A stretch of DNA of 64,000 nt from JBGQBN01 sp041494805 (GCA_041494805.1 JBGQBN010000005.1:62001-126000), one strand, 5' to 3'. Shown: positions 16,600 to 25,773, counted from the first letter of the stretch. The notes: generated from the letters alone by a model not told the origin. Numbers and translations are program-made.

Positions 16600-17955
16600 A
16601 TGCCCCAGCCAGCCGTCCGCCCCGAACTTGCCCGCGACCTCAGCACCAGCCATGCCTGGGCTGTCGTGGTCGGGACCATCATCGGCAGCGGAATCTTCCT
16701 CGTCCCCCGAGAAATGATGCAAGCGGTAGGCTCGGCCAAGCTGGTCTATCTGGCCTGGCTGGTCGGAGGCCTGCTGTCGTTCTTCGGTGCGCTGACCTAC
16801 GCCGAGCTAGGAGCCATGAAGCCGCAAGCCGGCGGCGAATACGTTTACGTGCGTGACGGCTACGGACCGCTGGCTGGATTCCTCTACGCCTGGACCTGGT
16901 TCATTATCGCCAAACCTGCGTCCATCGCCACTTTGGCCACCGGCATCGTGCGCATCCTGGGAACTTTTTCGATCTTCGCTTTCTTTTCCCACCCGTCACC
17001 GCTCTTGGTCACCTACGGGCAACTGGTAGCCATCACCGCCACTCTCCTCGTGACCTTCCTGAACTACATCGGAGTAAAAAAGGCCGGCGAGTTTCAATTG
17101 GTGTTCACGATTCTGAAGGTAGCAATCATTCTGGGGATCGTGGCGGCAGGTTTCAGCTACAGCGGCGGTGGTTGGGTAAACTTCACCAGCGGTTATGCGG
17201 GCGCCAAGGGCGGTATCGTTGGCTTCATGGCAGCGCTGGTGGCAGCCCTGTGGGCGTACGACGGCTGGAACGATGTCAACATGGTGGCCGGTGAAATACG
17301 GAAGCCCGAGCGCAGCCTCCCGATTGCGCTGATCGCGGGTGTGGCCGTCGTAGGACTGCTTTACGTCCTGGTAAATGCAGCCGTACAGTATGTGCTGCCC
17401 GCAGCGGCTGTTGCCGCCTCGGAGCGTCCGGCTTCGGATGCGATCGCGCTTGTTCTCGGCAGCCTCGGCGCCGGTATCGTCTCGGCCGGCATGGCACTCT
17501 CCATGCTCGTTGCCATGAATGGCACCATCATGAGCGGTGCTCGTGTGCCCTTCGCTGTCGCCCGCGACCGTTATTTCTTCTCCGCCCTCGCCGAGGCGCA
17601 TCCCCGCTTTCACACTCCTTCCGTCGCGCTCGTGGTCCAGGCCATCCTTGCGATCCTGCTGCTTCTGCTGGGAGGCAGTTTTCGCCAGCTTTTCTCGCTG
17701 GCCATCTTCTCGGAGTGGCTGTTTTACCTGGTAGCTGCCAGCACACTGTTTGTCTTCCGGCATCGCGAACCCAATGCCCCACGACCGTACCGTGTTTGGG
17801 GATATCCCGTGGTTCCTGCCCTGTTCGTTCTGGCTTCCGCAGTGCTTCTCTACTACACATTTGCCGGTAATCTCCGTAATTCCGCCCTGGGCAGCCTGGT
17901 AATTCTGGCGGGCATACCGGTCTTTTATGGTTTTGCCTATCGCCGCCAGGTCTGA
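16600..17955 (+). CDS. APC-family amino-acid permease
   Basis: This 451-residue, 12-helix transporter has the APC hallmark in helix 1 (GTIIGSGIF, backbone binding of the amino-acid carboxylate) and the aromatic EYVYVRDGYGPLAGFLYAW region typical of the LAT/L-type branch. WAYDGWNDV in helix 6 also fits that branch. It probably exchanges or imports neutral amino acids. It follows the symporter by 58 nt in the same orientation, with its own dyad and -10-like sequence, so it may be separately regulated. There is no clear Shine-Dalgarno, so a leaderless or short-leader transcript is possible. Confidence 0.9.
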   Translation: MPQPAVRPELARDLSTSHAWAVVVGTIIGSGIFLVPREMMQAVGSAKLVYLAWLVGGLLSFFGALTYAELGAMKPQAGGEYVYVRDGYGPLAGFLYAWTWFIIAKPASIATLATGIVRILGTFSIFAFFSHPSPLLVTYGQLVAITATLLVTFLNYIGVKKAGEFQLVFTILKVAIILGIVAAGFSYSGGGWVNFTSGYAGAKGGIVGFMAALVAALWAYDGWNDVNMVAGEIRKPERSLPIALIAGVAVVGLLYVLVNAAVQYVLPAAAVAASERPASDAIALVLGSLGAGIVSAGMALSMLVAMNGTIMSGARVPFAVARDRYFFSALAEAHPRFHTPSVALVVQAILAILLLLLGGSFRQLFSLAIFSEWLFYLVAASTLFVFRHREPNAPRPYRVWGYPVVPALFVLASAVLLYYTFAGNLRNSALGSLVILAGIPVFYGFAYRRQV

Positions 17956-18130
17956 GGCTCAGCTCTGCCGCAAAGTCCCCTGTTTCGGGCCCACTCCGCT
18001 TTCGGCACAACTCGCGTTACCTAAGTACACGAGCGGCAGGCACGTTTACCCCCTGCCCTGTCTCTCGTAAGTTAAAACCTCCACCCGGTGTCTCTCCCCA
18101 GGCTCGGGTCCGCCTTTTTGGAGCTTATAC

Positions 18131-19177
18131 GTGGCTACGCCTAACAACTTTCAGTTGGGGATCCTCCCCGAGCGCAAGATGGACTGGCGCACGCTGGCGA
18201 CCAGCTACGGCCTCCAAATTGTCTTTATCATTCTTCTGCTGAACCTCGGCCTCATCTGGCCCGACCGCTTACTGCTCACCCACAACTATCACATGACCGA
18301 AATCATTCCGATGCCGAGCCTGCAGCCGAAACCGTTGCAGATCAGGACGCCCCCGCCTGTGGTTCATGCCAAGCTGCTGCCGCCAGCGCCCGTTTTCGAC
18401 ACTCCGAAGCTAGTCGTGCCCCGGGAAATTCGTGCCCCGCGTCCGCACCAGCCTGAGGTTGAACCGCCAAGAGTCGTGGTTAACAATTTCACTCCAGCGG
18501 TTTTGAAGAACATTTCCGGAGGAGCCCGCCCGGTTCAGACCGTCCACACTGGCCAGTTCGGCAGTTCCGCGACTCCGACGGTCAATGCTCCCTTACAAAA
18601 GGTGCAGACCGGCGGCTTTGGCGACCCCAACGGCGTTCCCGGACAAGGCAAGCAGAACGCGCACCTCACCATAGCCAAGGCCGGCTCGTTTGATTTGCCG
18701 GATGGCCCCGGCAATGGCAACGGCACCGGGGGCGCAAAAGGAATCAAGGGCACGGTCGCCAGTGCAGGCTTCGGAAACGGAATCGCCGTGGCAGGACAGG
18801 GTGACGGCCGCAGTAATGGCCGCGGAGTGCAGGCTGCGGGCTTTGCCGCACAGCAACTCACTTCCGGCGGAGTCAAACCGCAAATGCAGGCCGACAGCGG
18901 CCCGCCTACCACTCCGGTCGAAGTTACTTATAAGCCCAACCCGGTTTACACCGAAGAAGCTCGCCAGCTCAAGCTGGAGGGAGAAGTTTTGCTCGAAGTG
19001 ATGTTCGCCTTGAATGGGCAGTTGCACGTCAGCCGCCTAGTGCGCGGCTTGGGTCACGGCCTGGATGAGGCCGCCATCGCCGCTGCCGGCAAGATGCGCT
19101 TCAAGCCCGCTTTGCGTAACGGAGTGCCAGTGGATTCCACCGCAACCGTACATGTGGTGTTCCAACTGGCGTACTGA
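18131..19177 (+). CDS. TonB-like protein with N-terminal membrane anchor
   Basis: The 348-residue protein has a single anchor helix (about 27-44), then a Pro-rich periplasm-spanning stretch, a Gly/Asn-rich linker and a C-terminal TonB domain (about 265-348: VTYKPNPVYTEEARQ, GEVLLEVMF, MRFKPALRNG). TonB proteins transmit inner-membrane energy to outer-membrane receptors, but acidobacterial paralogues like this often lack nearby ExbBD, and none is present here. The GTG start at 18131 has GGAG 8 nt upstream. The M48 peptidase gene begins 23 nt after its stop, so the two likely form an operon. Confidence 0.88.
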   Translation: MATPNNFQLGILPERKMDWRTLATSYGLQIVFIILLLNLGLIWPDRLLLTHNYHMTEIIPMPSLQPKPLQIRTPPPVVHAKLLPPAPVFDTPKLVVPREIRAPRPHQPEVEPPRVVVNNFTPAVLKNISGGARPVQTVHTGQFGSSATPTVNAPLQKVQTGGFGDPNGVPGQGKQNAHLTIAKAGSFDLPDGPGNGNGTGGAKGIKGTVASAGFGNGIAVAGQGDGRSNGRGVQAAGFAAQQLTSGGVKPQMQADSGPPTTPVEVTYKPNPVYTEEARQLKLEGEVLLEVMFALNGQLHVSRLVRGLGHGLDEAAIAAAGKMRFKPALRNGVPVDSTATVHVVFQLAY

Positions 19178-19200
19178 GAACAGAAAAAGAGGACCTTAGC

Positions 19201-20961
19201 ATGCACACCTGGAAATGGATGGTTACCGCATTCCTGCTGATCGCGCTGAACGCCGGCGCGCAGCAGACACCGGGACAATCGCCGTCATCGCCCGCACCAG
19301 CGCAGCCCGCCGCGCCATCACCAACTGCTGCGGCGGCGGCAAGTCCCGCACCGGAGCCGTCATCTCCGCCCACGACCATGGATCAGGTGGTGGACCGCAC
19401 CATTGCCCGTGAGCACGCGCTCATCGACATGCTGAAGTCCCGCACTCCGCTGGTCGAGACCTATCTGCAGAACCTGACGTCCGATCCTCAACTCGGCCCC
19501 GTGCCCAAGGAAGACCACTACTTCCTCGGCCGCATGGATATGGGTGAATCCGTGGACCGGCACGATTATCTCTCCAAGGAAACCAGCTTCCAGGCCCGCA
19601 TGTTGGGAGGCTTCACCCATCTGTTCAAGTTCGAATACCAGCCCATGGGCTTCTCCTGGATGGTTTTCGCGGACCATGAGGACTTCGATCGCAACCACTA
19701 CGATTTCAAGTATGTCCGCCGCGAGTTCCTCAGCGACATCCGTTGCATCGTGTTCGATATCACTCCCAAGAAAAGTGCCGGTAAAGGCCGCTTCCTGGGC
19801 CGCATCTGGGTCGAAGACCAGGACTTCAACATCGTCCGCCTCAACGGCACCTACGCCCCGCGTCCCCGAAACGCCTACTTCTTCCACATGGATAGCTGGC
19901 GCATGAACCTGATCCCCGGCTACTGGGTGCCTGCCTACATCTACAGTGAAGAAGGCGATTTCAGCTACGGCTCCAAGGACAAGATGGCCTTCAAGGCGCA
20001 AACCCGCCTCTGGGGCTACGACCTGAAAAAGAACGGCAAGGAAGACGAACTCACCCAGATGCTGGTGGATTCATCGGTGAAGGACGAAAGCGCCGCCACT
20101 CAGGACCCTTCTCCGCTGCAGGCTCAACGGGAATGGCTGCAGCAGGCCGAAGATAACGTGGTCGAGCGCCTGCAAAACGCCGGCCTCCTGGCCCCCGAAG
20201 GTGAAGTGGACAAAATCCTGCTGACCGTGGTCAACAATCTTCAGATCACCAACAACATCGAACTGCCCCGCCCGTTGCGGACGCGGGTGATGCTGACCTC
20301 TCCCCTGGAAACTTTCAGCGTGGGCAACACCATCATCGTAAGCCGCGGCCTGATCGACGTGCTGCCCGACGAAGCCAGCCTGGCCATGGTCCTCTCGCAC
20401 GAACTGGCGCACATCGTTCTGGGACACAACCTGGGCAGCAAGTTCGCTTTCAACGACCGCATGCTCTTCTCCGACGAATCCACCTACCAGAACTTCGGAT
20501 TCAAGCACGTCCCCGAGGAAGAAATCGTAGCCGACAAGAAAGCCATGGACATGCTGAAGAATTCACCCTACGGCCAGAAACTGGACACGGCGGCATTGTT
20601 CCTGAAAGAACTGGCCCAGCGGGGACCAGCGCTTTCCGCCCTGTCGACTGCCCACCTGGGCAACAACTTCACCGATGGCAAAGGCGGGGTAGAACGGATG
20701 GCAGCGTTGCTGAACCAGGGCCCAGCACTAGACCCAAACAAGCTGGACCAGATCGCAGCCTTGCCCCTGGGCGGACGCGTCAAACTGAACCCCTGGGACG
20801 ACAAAGTCGAACTGATCAAAACGGCACCGGTGGCCATCACCTCCGCCCGCGACAAAATGCCGTTTGAAGTAACCCCGTTCTTCCCGCGGCTCACCCGCAT
20901 GACGAGCGGTAACCCGCCGAGTCCAACGACCGCAGCAGCTAACGCGGCTCCCAGCAATTAG
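19201..20961 (+). CDS. Secreted M48-family metallopeptidase
   Basis: The 586-residue protein has a signal peptide (about 1-21), an Ala/Pro-rich spacer, a large beta-rich N-terminal half and a zinc peptidase domain. The zinc motif HELAH is at 400-404 and the third ligand lies in EIVAD (Glu441), as in M48 peptidases that act in envelope protein quality control (BepA/Oma1-like). The N-terminal half is not a TPR and is not recognised; it contains WVEDQDFNIVRLNG, which resembles LolA/outer-membrane-lipoprotein-sorting beta sheets. Operon partner of the TonB-like gene. A strong hairpin terminator follows. Confidence 0.88.
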   Translation: MHTWKWMVTAFLLIALNAGAQQTPGQSPSSPAPAQPAAPSPTAAAAASPAPEPSSPPTTMDQVVDRTIAREHALIDMLKSRTPLVETYLQNLTSDPQLGPVPKEDHYFLGRMDMGESVDRHDYLSKETSFQARMLGGFTHLFKFEYQPMGFSWMVFADHEDFDRNHYDFKYVRREFLSDIRCIVFDITPKKSAGKGRFLGRIWVEDQDFNIVRLNGTYAPRPRNAYFFHMDSWRMNLIPGYWVPAYIYSEEGDFSYGSKDKMAFKAQTRLWGYDLKKNGKEDELTQMLVDSSVKDESAATQDPSPLQAQREWLQQAEDNVVERLQNAGLLAPEGEVDKILLTVVNNLQITNNIELPRPLRTRVMLTSPLETFSVGNTIIVSRGLIDVLPDEASLAMVLSHELAHIVLGHNLGSKFAFNDRMLFSDESTYQNFGFKHVPEEEIVADKKAMDMLKNSPYGQKLDTAALFLKELAQRGPALSALSTAHLGNNFTDGKGGVERMAALLNQGPALDPNKLDQIAALPLGGRVKLNPWDDKVELIKTAPVAITSARDKMPFEVTPFFPRLTRMTSGNPPSPTTAAANAAPSN

Positions 20962-20996
20962 CAGGAGCCCTTAAAGCACAAGTTGAAGTAAGCGCA

Positions 20997-21040
20997 GGCC
21001 GGGACCGGAAGCAATTCCGGAGTTCCGGCCTTCGTATTTT
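20997..21040 (+). terminator. Nested hairpin terminator after the M48 peptidase gene
   Basis: An inner perfect hairpin CCGGAA-GCAA-TTCCGG (21005-21020) is enclosed by GGCCGG (20997-21002) and CCGGCC (21025-21030), followed by TTCGTATTTT. It lies 36 nt after the stop codon at 20961. Confidence 0.8.
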
Positions 21041-21123
21041 GCACGTGTAGCGCGGGCGCCCTCGCCCACCGTTTTTGGCTTGAGCTCTTCCCAGCCTAAG
21101 AAGTTCGATGGAAGCCCCACCAT

Positions 21124-21537
21124 TCACACGATACGAAGCTTGGGGAAGTCCTGCTTATAGCGCGTGGCGTCGAGGGTCATGAGCCGGTCGGCACGCAGCA
21201 GGGCGTGGGAAGCCACCACGAAGTCCACCAGCAGACGTTTAGGAGTGCCCCCGCCGGAGCGCCGGCGGCGTTCCGCGTAAGCTGAGAAGCTCTTGGCCGC
21301 CTGCCGCCAGACGGGTTCGTCCAGCGCAAAGTCAATCGCAATAGTCGTGTCCGTGAGAAAGCTGTCGACAAAGCTCTGGCTAGCCGACGGGTGCGCAAGT
21401 AATTCCGCGTACACGGGCGCGCAGATGACCAGCCCTCCCTGGGTGTGGGCTTGTGCCAGTTCCGCCGCCACGCGCGAGGCGAGAGGTTCGCTCGACCACA
21501 GGGCCGATATGACATTGGTATCCAGGGCGGTCCTCAC
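21124..21537 (-). CDS. vapC: VapC-type PIN-domain toxin
   Basis: This 137-residue PIN nuclease has the acidic active-site set: Asp6 in ALDTNV, Glu45, Asp105 in LLVDFVVASHAL and Asp123 in MTLDATRY. VapC toxins cut RNA and are neutralised by a cognate antitoxin. The upstream vapB overlaps it by 4 nt (ATGA), so translation is coupled and the antitoxin is made first. The set of residues is complete, so the toxin looks functional. Confidence 0.92.
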   Translation of the reverse strand: MRTALDTNVISALWSSEPLASRVAAELAQAHTQGGLVICAPVYAELLAHPSASQSFVDSFLTDTTIAIDFALDEPVWRQAAKSFSAYAERRRRSGGGTPKRLLVDFVVASHALLRADRLMTLDATRYKQDFPKLRIV

Positions 21538-21803
21538 TGGCGTCCGCGCCTCTTGCTCACCGCTTCATCGTCCCGCATTTCACGCACCCAAGAGTTGATT
21601 TCCTTCGCGCCCCCGGCAAAAGTACCCAAGACGCCCCTATAGCGATCGAATGCGCTGGACACCGACCGCGCCGGACGGATCACCGTTCGCTCCCCTTCCG
21701 CGACAAACTCCACCCGGTCTCCGGCCGAGAGTCCCAGCCGTGCCCGGATCTCCTGCGGCACGGTTACTTGGCCCTTGCTGCTGATAGTGCTGGAGTTTTT
21801 CAT
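21534..21803 (-). CDS. vapB: AbrB/MazE-type antitoxin VapB
   Basis: The 89-residue protein has an N-terminal swapped-hairpin DNA-binding domain (SSTISSKGQVTVPQEIRARL, then GDRVEF) typical of AbrB/SpoVT antitoxins. Its C-terminal tail is the likely VapC-binding part. ATG 21803 was chosen over an upstream start because the domain begins directly there and a sigma-70 promoter and operator end only a few nt upstream. It overlaps vapC by 4 nt. AbrB-type antitoxins usually repress their own promoter, and an inverted repeat overlaps this one. Confidence 0.9.
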   Translation of the reverse strand: MKNSSTISSKGQVTVPQEIRARLGLSAGDRVEFVAEGERTVIRPARSVSSAFDRYRGVLGTFAGGAKEINSWVREMRDDEAVSKRRGRQ

Positions 21804-21805
21804 TT

Positions 21806-21857
21806 CTTTACCTGATATTCCTGAAGTAAAGATACACAATTTTACGCACTTGGTCAA
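21806..21857 (-). promoter_or_regulatory. vapBC promoter with overlapping operator dyad
   Basis: On the minus strand TTGACC (complement of 21852-21857) is separated by exactly 17 nt from TATCTT (complement of 21829-21834), a good sigma-70 promoter. A perfect inverted repeat CTTTAC/GTAAAG (21806-21811 and 21826-21831, 14-nt spacer) covers the -10 edge and the start region. Binding of the antitoxin complex there would block transcription. The leader to ATG 21803 would be about 20 nt. Confidence 0.75.
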
Positions 21858-21926
21858 CCCCCATTTCAGGAGACCGCAAACCAGCCACCGCTGTTTCGAC
21901 CGCAGTAGAAGCCGCGTAGACGTGGA

Positions 21927-21954
21927 GTAGAGACGTAGCTTGCTACGTCTCTAC
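21927..21954. repeat. 28-bp perfect palindrome
   Basis: GTAGAGACGTAG (21927-21938) pairs perfectly with CTACGTCTCTAC (21943-21954) around CTTG. It lies between the vapBC promoter and the Tricorn relic. No T-tract follows on either strand, so it looks like a dispersed palindromic unit instead of a normal terminator. Confidence 0.65.
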
Positions 21955-21967
21955 CGGAATGAAAAAA

Positions 21968-22583
21968 CTACTTCGCCCCCAACCCATCGTTCTTGTGATA
22001 ATTCGAATACGGCGGCCTCACATACTCCGGCAGCGGATGCTGCTTCAACAAATCCAGAACCACCTCCACCGCCTTCTCCAACTGCGGATCATGTCCCTGG
22101 CGCACCATCTGCGGATCAAGTTCCACGTCATAGTCCGGCGGAATGCCGTGGTTCTCCACTTCCCAGTCCCCGTTCAATCCATAGAGAGCCCATCGCGGCG
22201 CGGTACCGTGCGGAGTTGAACAAGATCTTCTTTCCGTCCGGCGTCCAGCCCACCACGTCGTCCTCCGCAGGATGATAAGTCAGCCGCCGTGGTTCGCCGC
22301 CGTCTGCAGCCACCACATAGACATCGCGGTTGCCGTCATACTCCCCGGTAAACGCAACTTGCGTCCCGTCCGGAGAGAAGTGCGGATCAGTCTCCACTCC
22401 AATGCCGGAAGTCAGCCGGCGTGCATCTCCGCCATCCCGCCCGGCAATCCACAGATCGCCCGCATAGTTGAACACGATCTGGGTCTTGCTCACGCTAGGT
22501 TCACGCAGCAACAGAGGTTTGTCAGTTTGGGCCAGGCAGATTACGGCGAACAGCACAAGAAATGCAGGAAAGACTCTGCGCAT
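21968..22583 (-). pseudogene. Tricorn-like protease relic with internal deletion
   Basis: The 5' part (22583 to about 22210) encodes a signal peptide and the first PD40 propeller blades (DLWIAGRDGGDARRLTSG, HFSPDG, EDDVVGWTPDGKKILF). The 3' part (about 22205 to 21968, another frame) encodes the end of the C-terminal S41 protease domain (RWALYGLNGDWEVENHGIPP and the following conserved tail). A normal Tricorn homologue is over 1000 residues, so most of the second propeller, the PDZ domain and the catalytic region are gone. The junction lies near the GGTACCG at about 22202-22208 and shifts the frame. The product would be inactive as a protease. Confidence 0.85.
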
Positions 22584-22773
22584 CTTCGGCTCCGGAAAGA
22601 AAGTGGACCCGGAATCTTAGTGCGTGGGCGCTACAAGGGTCAACCGCCGAGGGCGGAAGAAGTCTGACGGCAGGGGAGAGCAGCGTCCGAACAGAACACT
22701 GCCAGGCTGTGAACCACTCAGCTAACAGCAGCGACCTCTTAAACCCCAAAGGTCGACAAGAGCGCAGAGAAAT

Positions 22774-24021
22774 CTATTCTCGCCGCTTGCCCTTCCCCGG
22801 CAACCCGGCCGGATTCTCATGCGTCCGCTCGCGGAAGGTACCTCTCAGTCCGGTCGCCAGAGAAACACTCGCCTCCCCGAATTTGTCGCGCAAGCGGTCA
22901 GCCACCGAGAGCGCCTGCTCCCAGCGTTTGCGCCGCTCGCCATCCAGCAGGTTCCCTTGATCGGTTTGGCCCTCGAATGATGATGCATGTACTCCGAGCA
23001 AGCGCACCTGCGCACCCTTGCGCCAGTTCTTGCGGAACAAGCCGCGCACCTGCTCGAAGATTTCCGTGTCAAGCTGCGTGGGAGCAGGCACGGTGTGGGC
23101 CCGGGTGATGGTAGTGAAATCCTTGTAACGCAGCTTGAGTTGGATGGTCCGCGCGTGCAGTCCGCCTTCCCGCAAGCGGCGGCCCACCATTTCGCAAAGC
23201 CGCATCAGGGTAGATTCCAACTGCTCCGGGTCGGCGGTGTCCTCGTTGTAGGTGTGCTCGTGACTGATGGACTTGGCCTCCGTATCGGCGCCAACTTCCG
23301 TATCGAACCATCCGCCCGCATCTTCCCCGCGCGCTTTCCCGGCCAGCGCCAGCCCCCACTTTCCGAAGTGTTCCTCAAGAAAGGAATCATCAAAGCGCCC
23401 GAGGTCGCCCACCTTGCGAATGTCCAATGCCTGCAGGTTCTGCTCGGTCACCTTCCCCACCCCGGGAATGTCGCGCACGTCGAGCGGCGCCAGAAACTTC
23501 GCCTCCTGCCCCGGCACCACCCACAGCACCCCGTTCGGCTTGGCCTTCGCCGACGAAACCTTCGCCACCAGTCGCGACACGCCGATCCCCACAGAGCAGT
23601 TGAGTTGTGTCTCCGACTTCATTCTCTGGTGCAGGCTGTGCGCCGCACGCAGCGGTGGGCCATGCAACCGTTCGGTGCCAGTCATGTCCAGATAGGCTTC
23701 ATCGATGGACGCCATCTCCACCAGGGGTGAAAACGAGGTCAGCACCCGGTGGACTTTTGCGGAGCACTCACGATAGCGCTCCGGATGCCCGTCCACGAAG
23801 ATGGCCTGTGGACAGAGTTTTGCCGCGGTGCGAAGCGGCATTGCAGAATGCACGCCGAACTTCCGCGCCTCGTACGACGCCGCCGAAACCACGCCCCGTT
23901 CGTTGCGCTGCCCTCCCACGACCACGGCTTTGCCTTTCAACGATGGATTGAACAATTCCTCCACCGACACGAAGAAGGCATCCATGTCAACGTGAAAGAT
24001 GGTTTTTCCGGCAGGAAGCAT
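22774..24021 (-). CDS. dinB: DNA polymerase IV
   Basis: This 415-residue Y-family polymerase has catalytic Asp12 (FHVDMDAFF) and Asp107/Glu108 in SIDEAYLDMTG, the steric-gate aromatic near FFVSVEE, a helix-hairpin-helix thumb (VRDIPGVGKVTEQNL) and a little-finger domain ending around residue 390. It performs error-prone translesion synthesis after damage. A basic tail follows; no obvious clamp-binding QLxLF motif is seen at the C-terminus. No LexA box was recognised upstream. It stands alone between the Tricorn relic and glgA. Confidence 0.96.
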   Translation of the reverse strand: MLPAGKTIFHVDMDAFFVSVEELFNPSLKGKAVVVGGQRNERGVVSAASYEARKFGVHSAMPLRTAAKLCPQAIFVDGHPERYRECSAKVHRVLTSFSPLVEMASIDEAYLDMTGTERLHGPPLRAAHSLHQRMKSETQLNCSVGIGVSRLVAKVSSAKAKPNGVLWVVPGQEAKFLAPLDVRDIPGVGKVTEQNLQALDIRKVGDLGRFDDSFLEEHFGKWGLALAGKARGEDAGGWFDTEVGADTEAKSISHEHTYNEDTADPEQLESTLMRLCEMVGRRLREGGLHARTIQLKLRYKDFTTITRAHTVPAPTQLDTEIFEQVRGLFRKNWRKGAQVRLLGVHASSFEGQTDQGNLLDGERRKRWEQALSVADRLRDKFGEASVSLATGLRGTFRERTHENPAGLPGKGKRRE

Positions 24022-24092
24022 GTCAGGGAACCGCGCCTGATTTTATCAAGCGGCCCGCCCCGGCGGTTGCAGAAAAACACATTACACAAATT

Positions 24093-24107
24093 CCCCTCGG
24101 GGAGGGG
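24093..24107 (-). terminator. Weak hairpin terminator downstream of glgA
   Basis: CCCCTC (24093-24098) pairs with GAGGGG (24102-24107) around a 3-nt loop. On the minus strand it is followed by AATTTGTG and, further on, TGTTTTT. It lies 28 nt after the glgA stop. Confidence 0.45.
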
Positions 24108-24134
24108 AGCACTCGTGTGTTTCTGGCTCGGCGG

Positions 24135-25628
24135 TTAGGCCGGCTGCAGCTGGCCCGCGGTCGCTGCCACAGGAGCTGCCGCCCCACGCGCCTGGCGTAC
24201 GCGCTCGTAAACCCGAACGTACTCTTTGGCGGACGCATTCCAGGAGAAGTCTTTGTTCATGCCATTGCGCATCAGCACCTGCCAGGAGGTCTGATCGCGG
24301 AAAGCCTGCAACGCCTGCTTGATGGTCAGCAAAAGCGCTTCCCCGTTGTACTCAGTGAACTTGAAGCCGGTGCCCTTGCCGCTGCGGGCGTTCCAGGGCT
24401 CGATGGTGTCGTCCAACCCACCCGTGGCCCGCACGATGGGCACAGTCCCGTACTTCAGGCTGTAGATCTGGTTCAATCCGCAGGGTTCGTATTTCGAGGG
24501 CATGAGGAACATGTCACTGCCCGCTTCGACCTTGTGCGCAATCGCGTTGTCATACGCAACCTTGAGCGCGATCTTTTGCGGAAACAGTTTGTTGAGGCGC
24601 AGGAACATTTCTTCGTACTGCTTGTCGCCGTTGCCCAGGGCGACGACGATCATATCTTCGCGCGCCAGCCGGTCCATGATCTGCGCGATCAGGTCGAACC
24701 CCTTCTGTGCCGCGAACCGCGAGACGATGCCGATCACCGGCAGCCGAAGGTCAGCCTTGGTCACCCCGAACGTGGCCAGCAGGTCCTGCTTGCACTTGCT
24801 TTTGCCGGTCAGATCCTCGGGCGAATATTTGGCCGCGATGAACTTGTCAGCCTGCGGGCTCCATTCGTTGTAATCCACGCCGTTCAAGATTCCGGTGACG
24901 GTTGACGCGCGGTCGCGTAGCACGCCTTCCAAGCCAAAACCAAATTCTGTAGTCTGGATCTCCTGGCCGTACTTGCGGCTCACGGTAGTGATGAAATCGG
25001 AGTACACCAGCGCCCCTTTGAGAAAATTCACGTTGCCGAAGAATTCCATCTTGGAGATGGTGAGCAGGTCCCAGGGCAGCGTGAGCAGCGGCAGCGTGTC
25101 GGGCGGGAACTGGCCCTGGTATCCCATATTATGAATGGTGAAGACGGTGCCCACCTCGCGGAAGGCCGGGTCCTCGGCATATTGCGTCCGCAACAGCACC
25201 GGCACCAGAGCCGACTGCCAGTCGTGGCAGTGGAAGACGTGCGGTGTTCCCAGAATTTTTGAGGCCTCGAGCACGGCACGCGAAAACAGCGCGAATCGCT
25301 CCGCGTTGTCGGGATAGTCTCCGGCCGCTGTACCGTAGAGCGCATCCCGGTCGAAGTAAGGCGGATAGTCCACGAAGTAGAAACGCACCCCGGACTGGTT
25401 GCCGGCGGTGACCACCGAGCAGAACCGGTAACGGTCGTCAAACGGCACTGTGATGCTGCGCACCACGGTCTGCGGATCCGCCAGCTTGGTCTGGCGATAG
25501 CGGGGAAGATATACGCTCACCTGGTGTCCAGCCGAGGCCAGCGCGTAGGGCAGGGCGCCCACTACGTCCGCCAATCCTCCGGTCTTGGAAAAAGGCACGC
25601 ATTCCGACGCGGCAAAGGCAATATGCAT
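24135..25628 (-). CDS. glgA: Glycogen (starch) synthase, ADP-glucose type
   Basis: This 497-residue GT5 enzyme has KTGGLADVVGALP with Lys15 for ADP-glucose binding, a central HCHDWQSALVP, and the C-terminal active-site region MPSKYEPCGLNQ followed by ATGGLDDTI. It elongates glycogen chains in the cytoplasm. ATG 25628 was chosen over an upstream start because GGAGGAG lies about 10 nt before it and the protein then begins directly at the first strand (MHIAFAASE). No other glycogen gene is adjacent. It is divergent from rsmA. Confidence 0.96.
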   Translation of the reverse strand: MHIAFAASECVPFSKTGGLADVVGALPYALASAGHQVSVYLPRYRQTKLADPQTVVRSITVPFDDRYRFCSVVTAGNQSGVRFYFVDYPPYFDRDALYGTAAGDYPDNAERFALFSRAVLEASKILGTPHVFHCHDWQSALVPVLLRTQYAEDPAFREVGTVFTIHNMGYQGQFPPDTLPLLTLPWDLLTISKMEFFGNVNFLKGALVYSDFITTVSRKYGQEIQTTEFGFGLEGVLRDRASTVTGILNGVDYNEWSPQADKFIAAKYSPEDLTGKSKCKQDLLATFGVTKADLRLPVIGIVSRFAAQKGFDLIAQIMDRLAREDMIVVALGNGDKQYEEMFLRLNKLFPQKIALKVAYDNAIAHKVEAGSDMFLMPSKYEPCGLNQIYSLKYGTVPIVRATGGLDDTIEPWNARSGKGTGFKFTEYNGEALLLTIKQALQAFRDQTSWQVLMRNGMNKDFSWNASAKEYVRVYERVRQARGAAAPVAATAGQLQPA

Positions 25629-25773
25629 GAAAACAACTCCTCCAAAGTATGAGCCCGCTTCCTCCGGCACACGCTATCATAGGGACGTGCCGCTTGCGGC
25701 ACGCCACTTTCTGGCCATCAGAACTCGCGGGATGAAGTATCCAGTTTAACTGCCGGGAAGAAAGAGGGTCAAC

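Noticed and set aside
18131..20961. Complete TonB-ExbB-ExbD system
   Set aside because: No ExbB- or ExbD-like gene is in the window; the TonB-like protein stands only with a peptidase.
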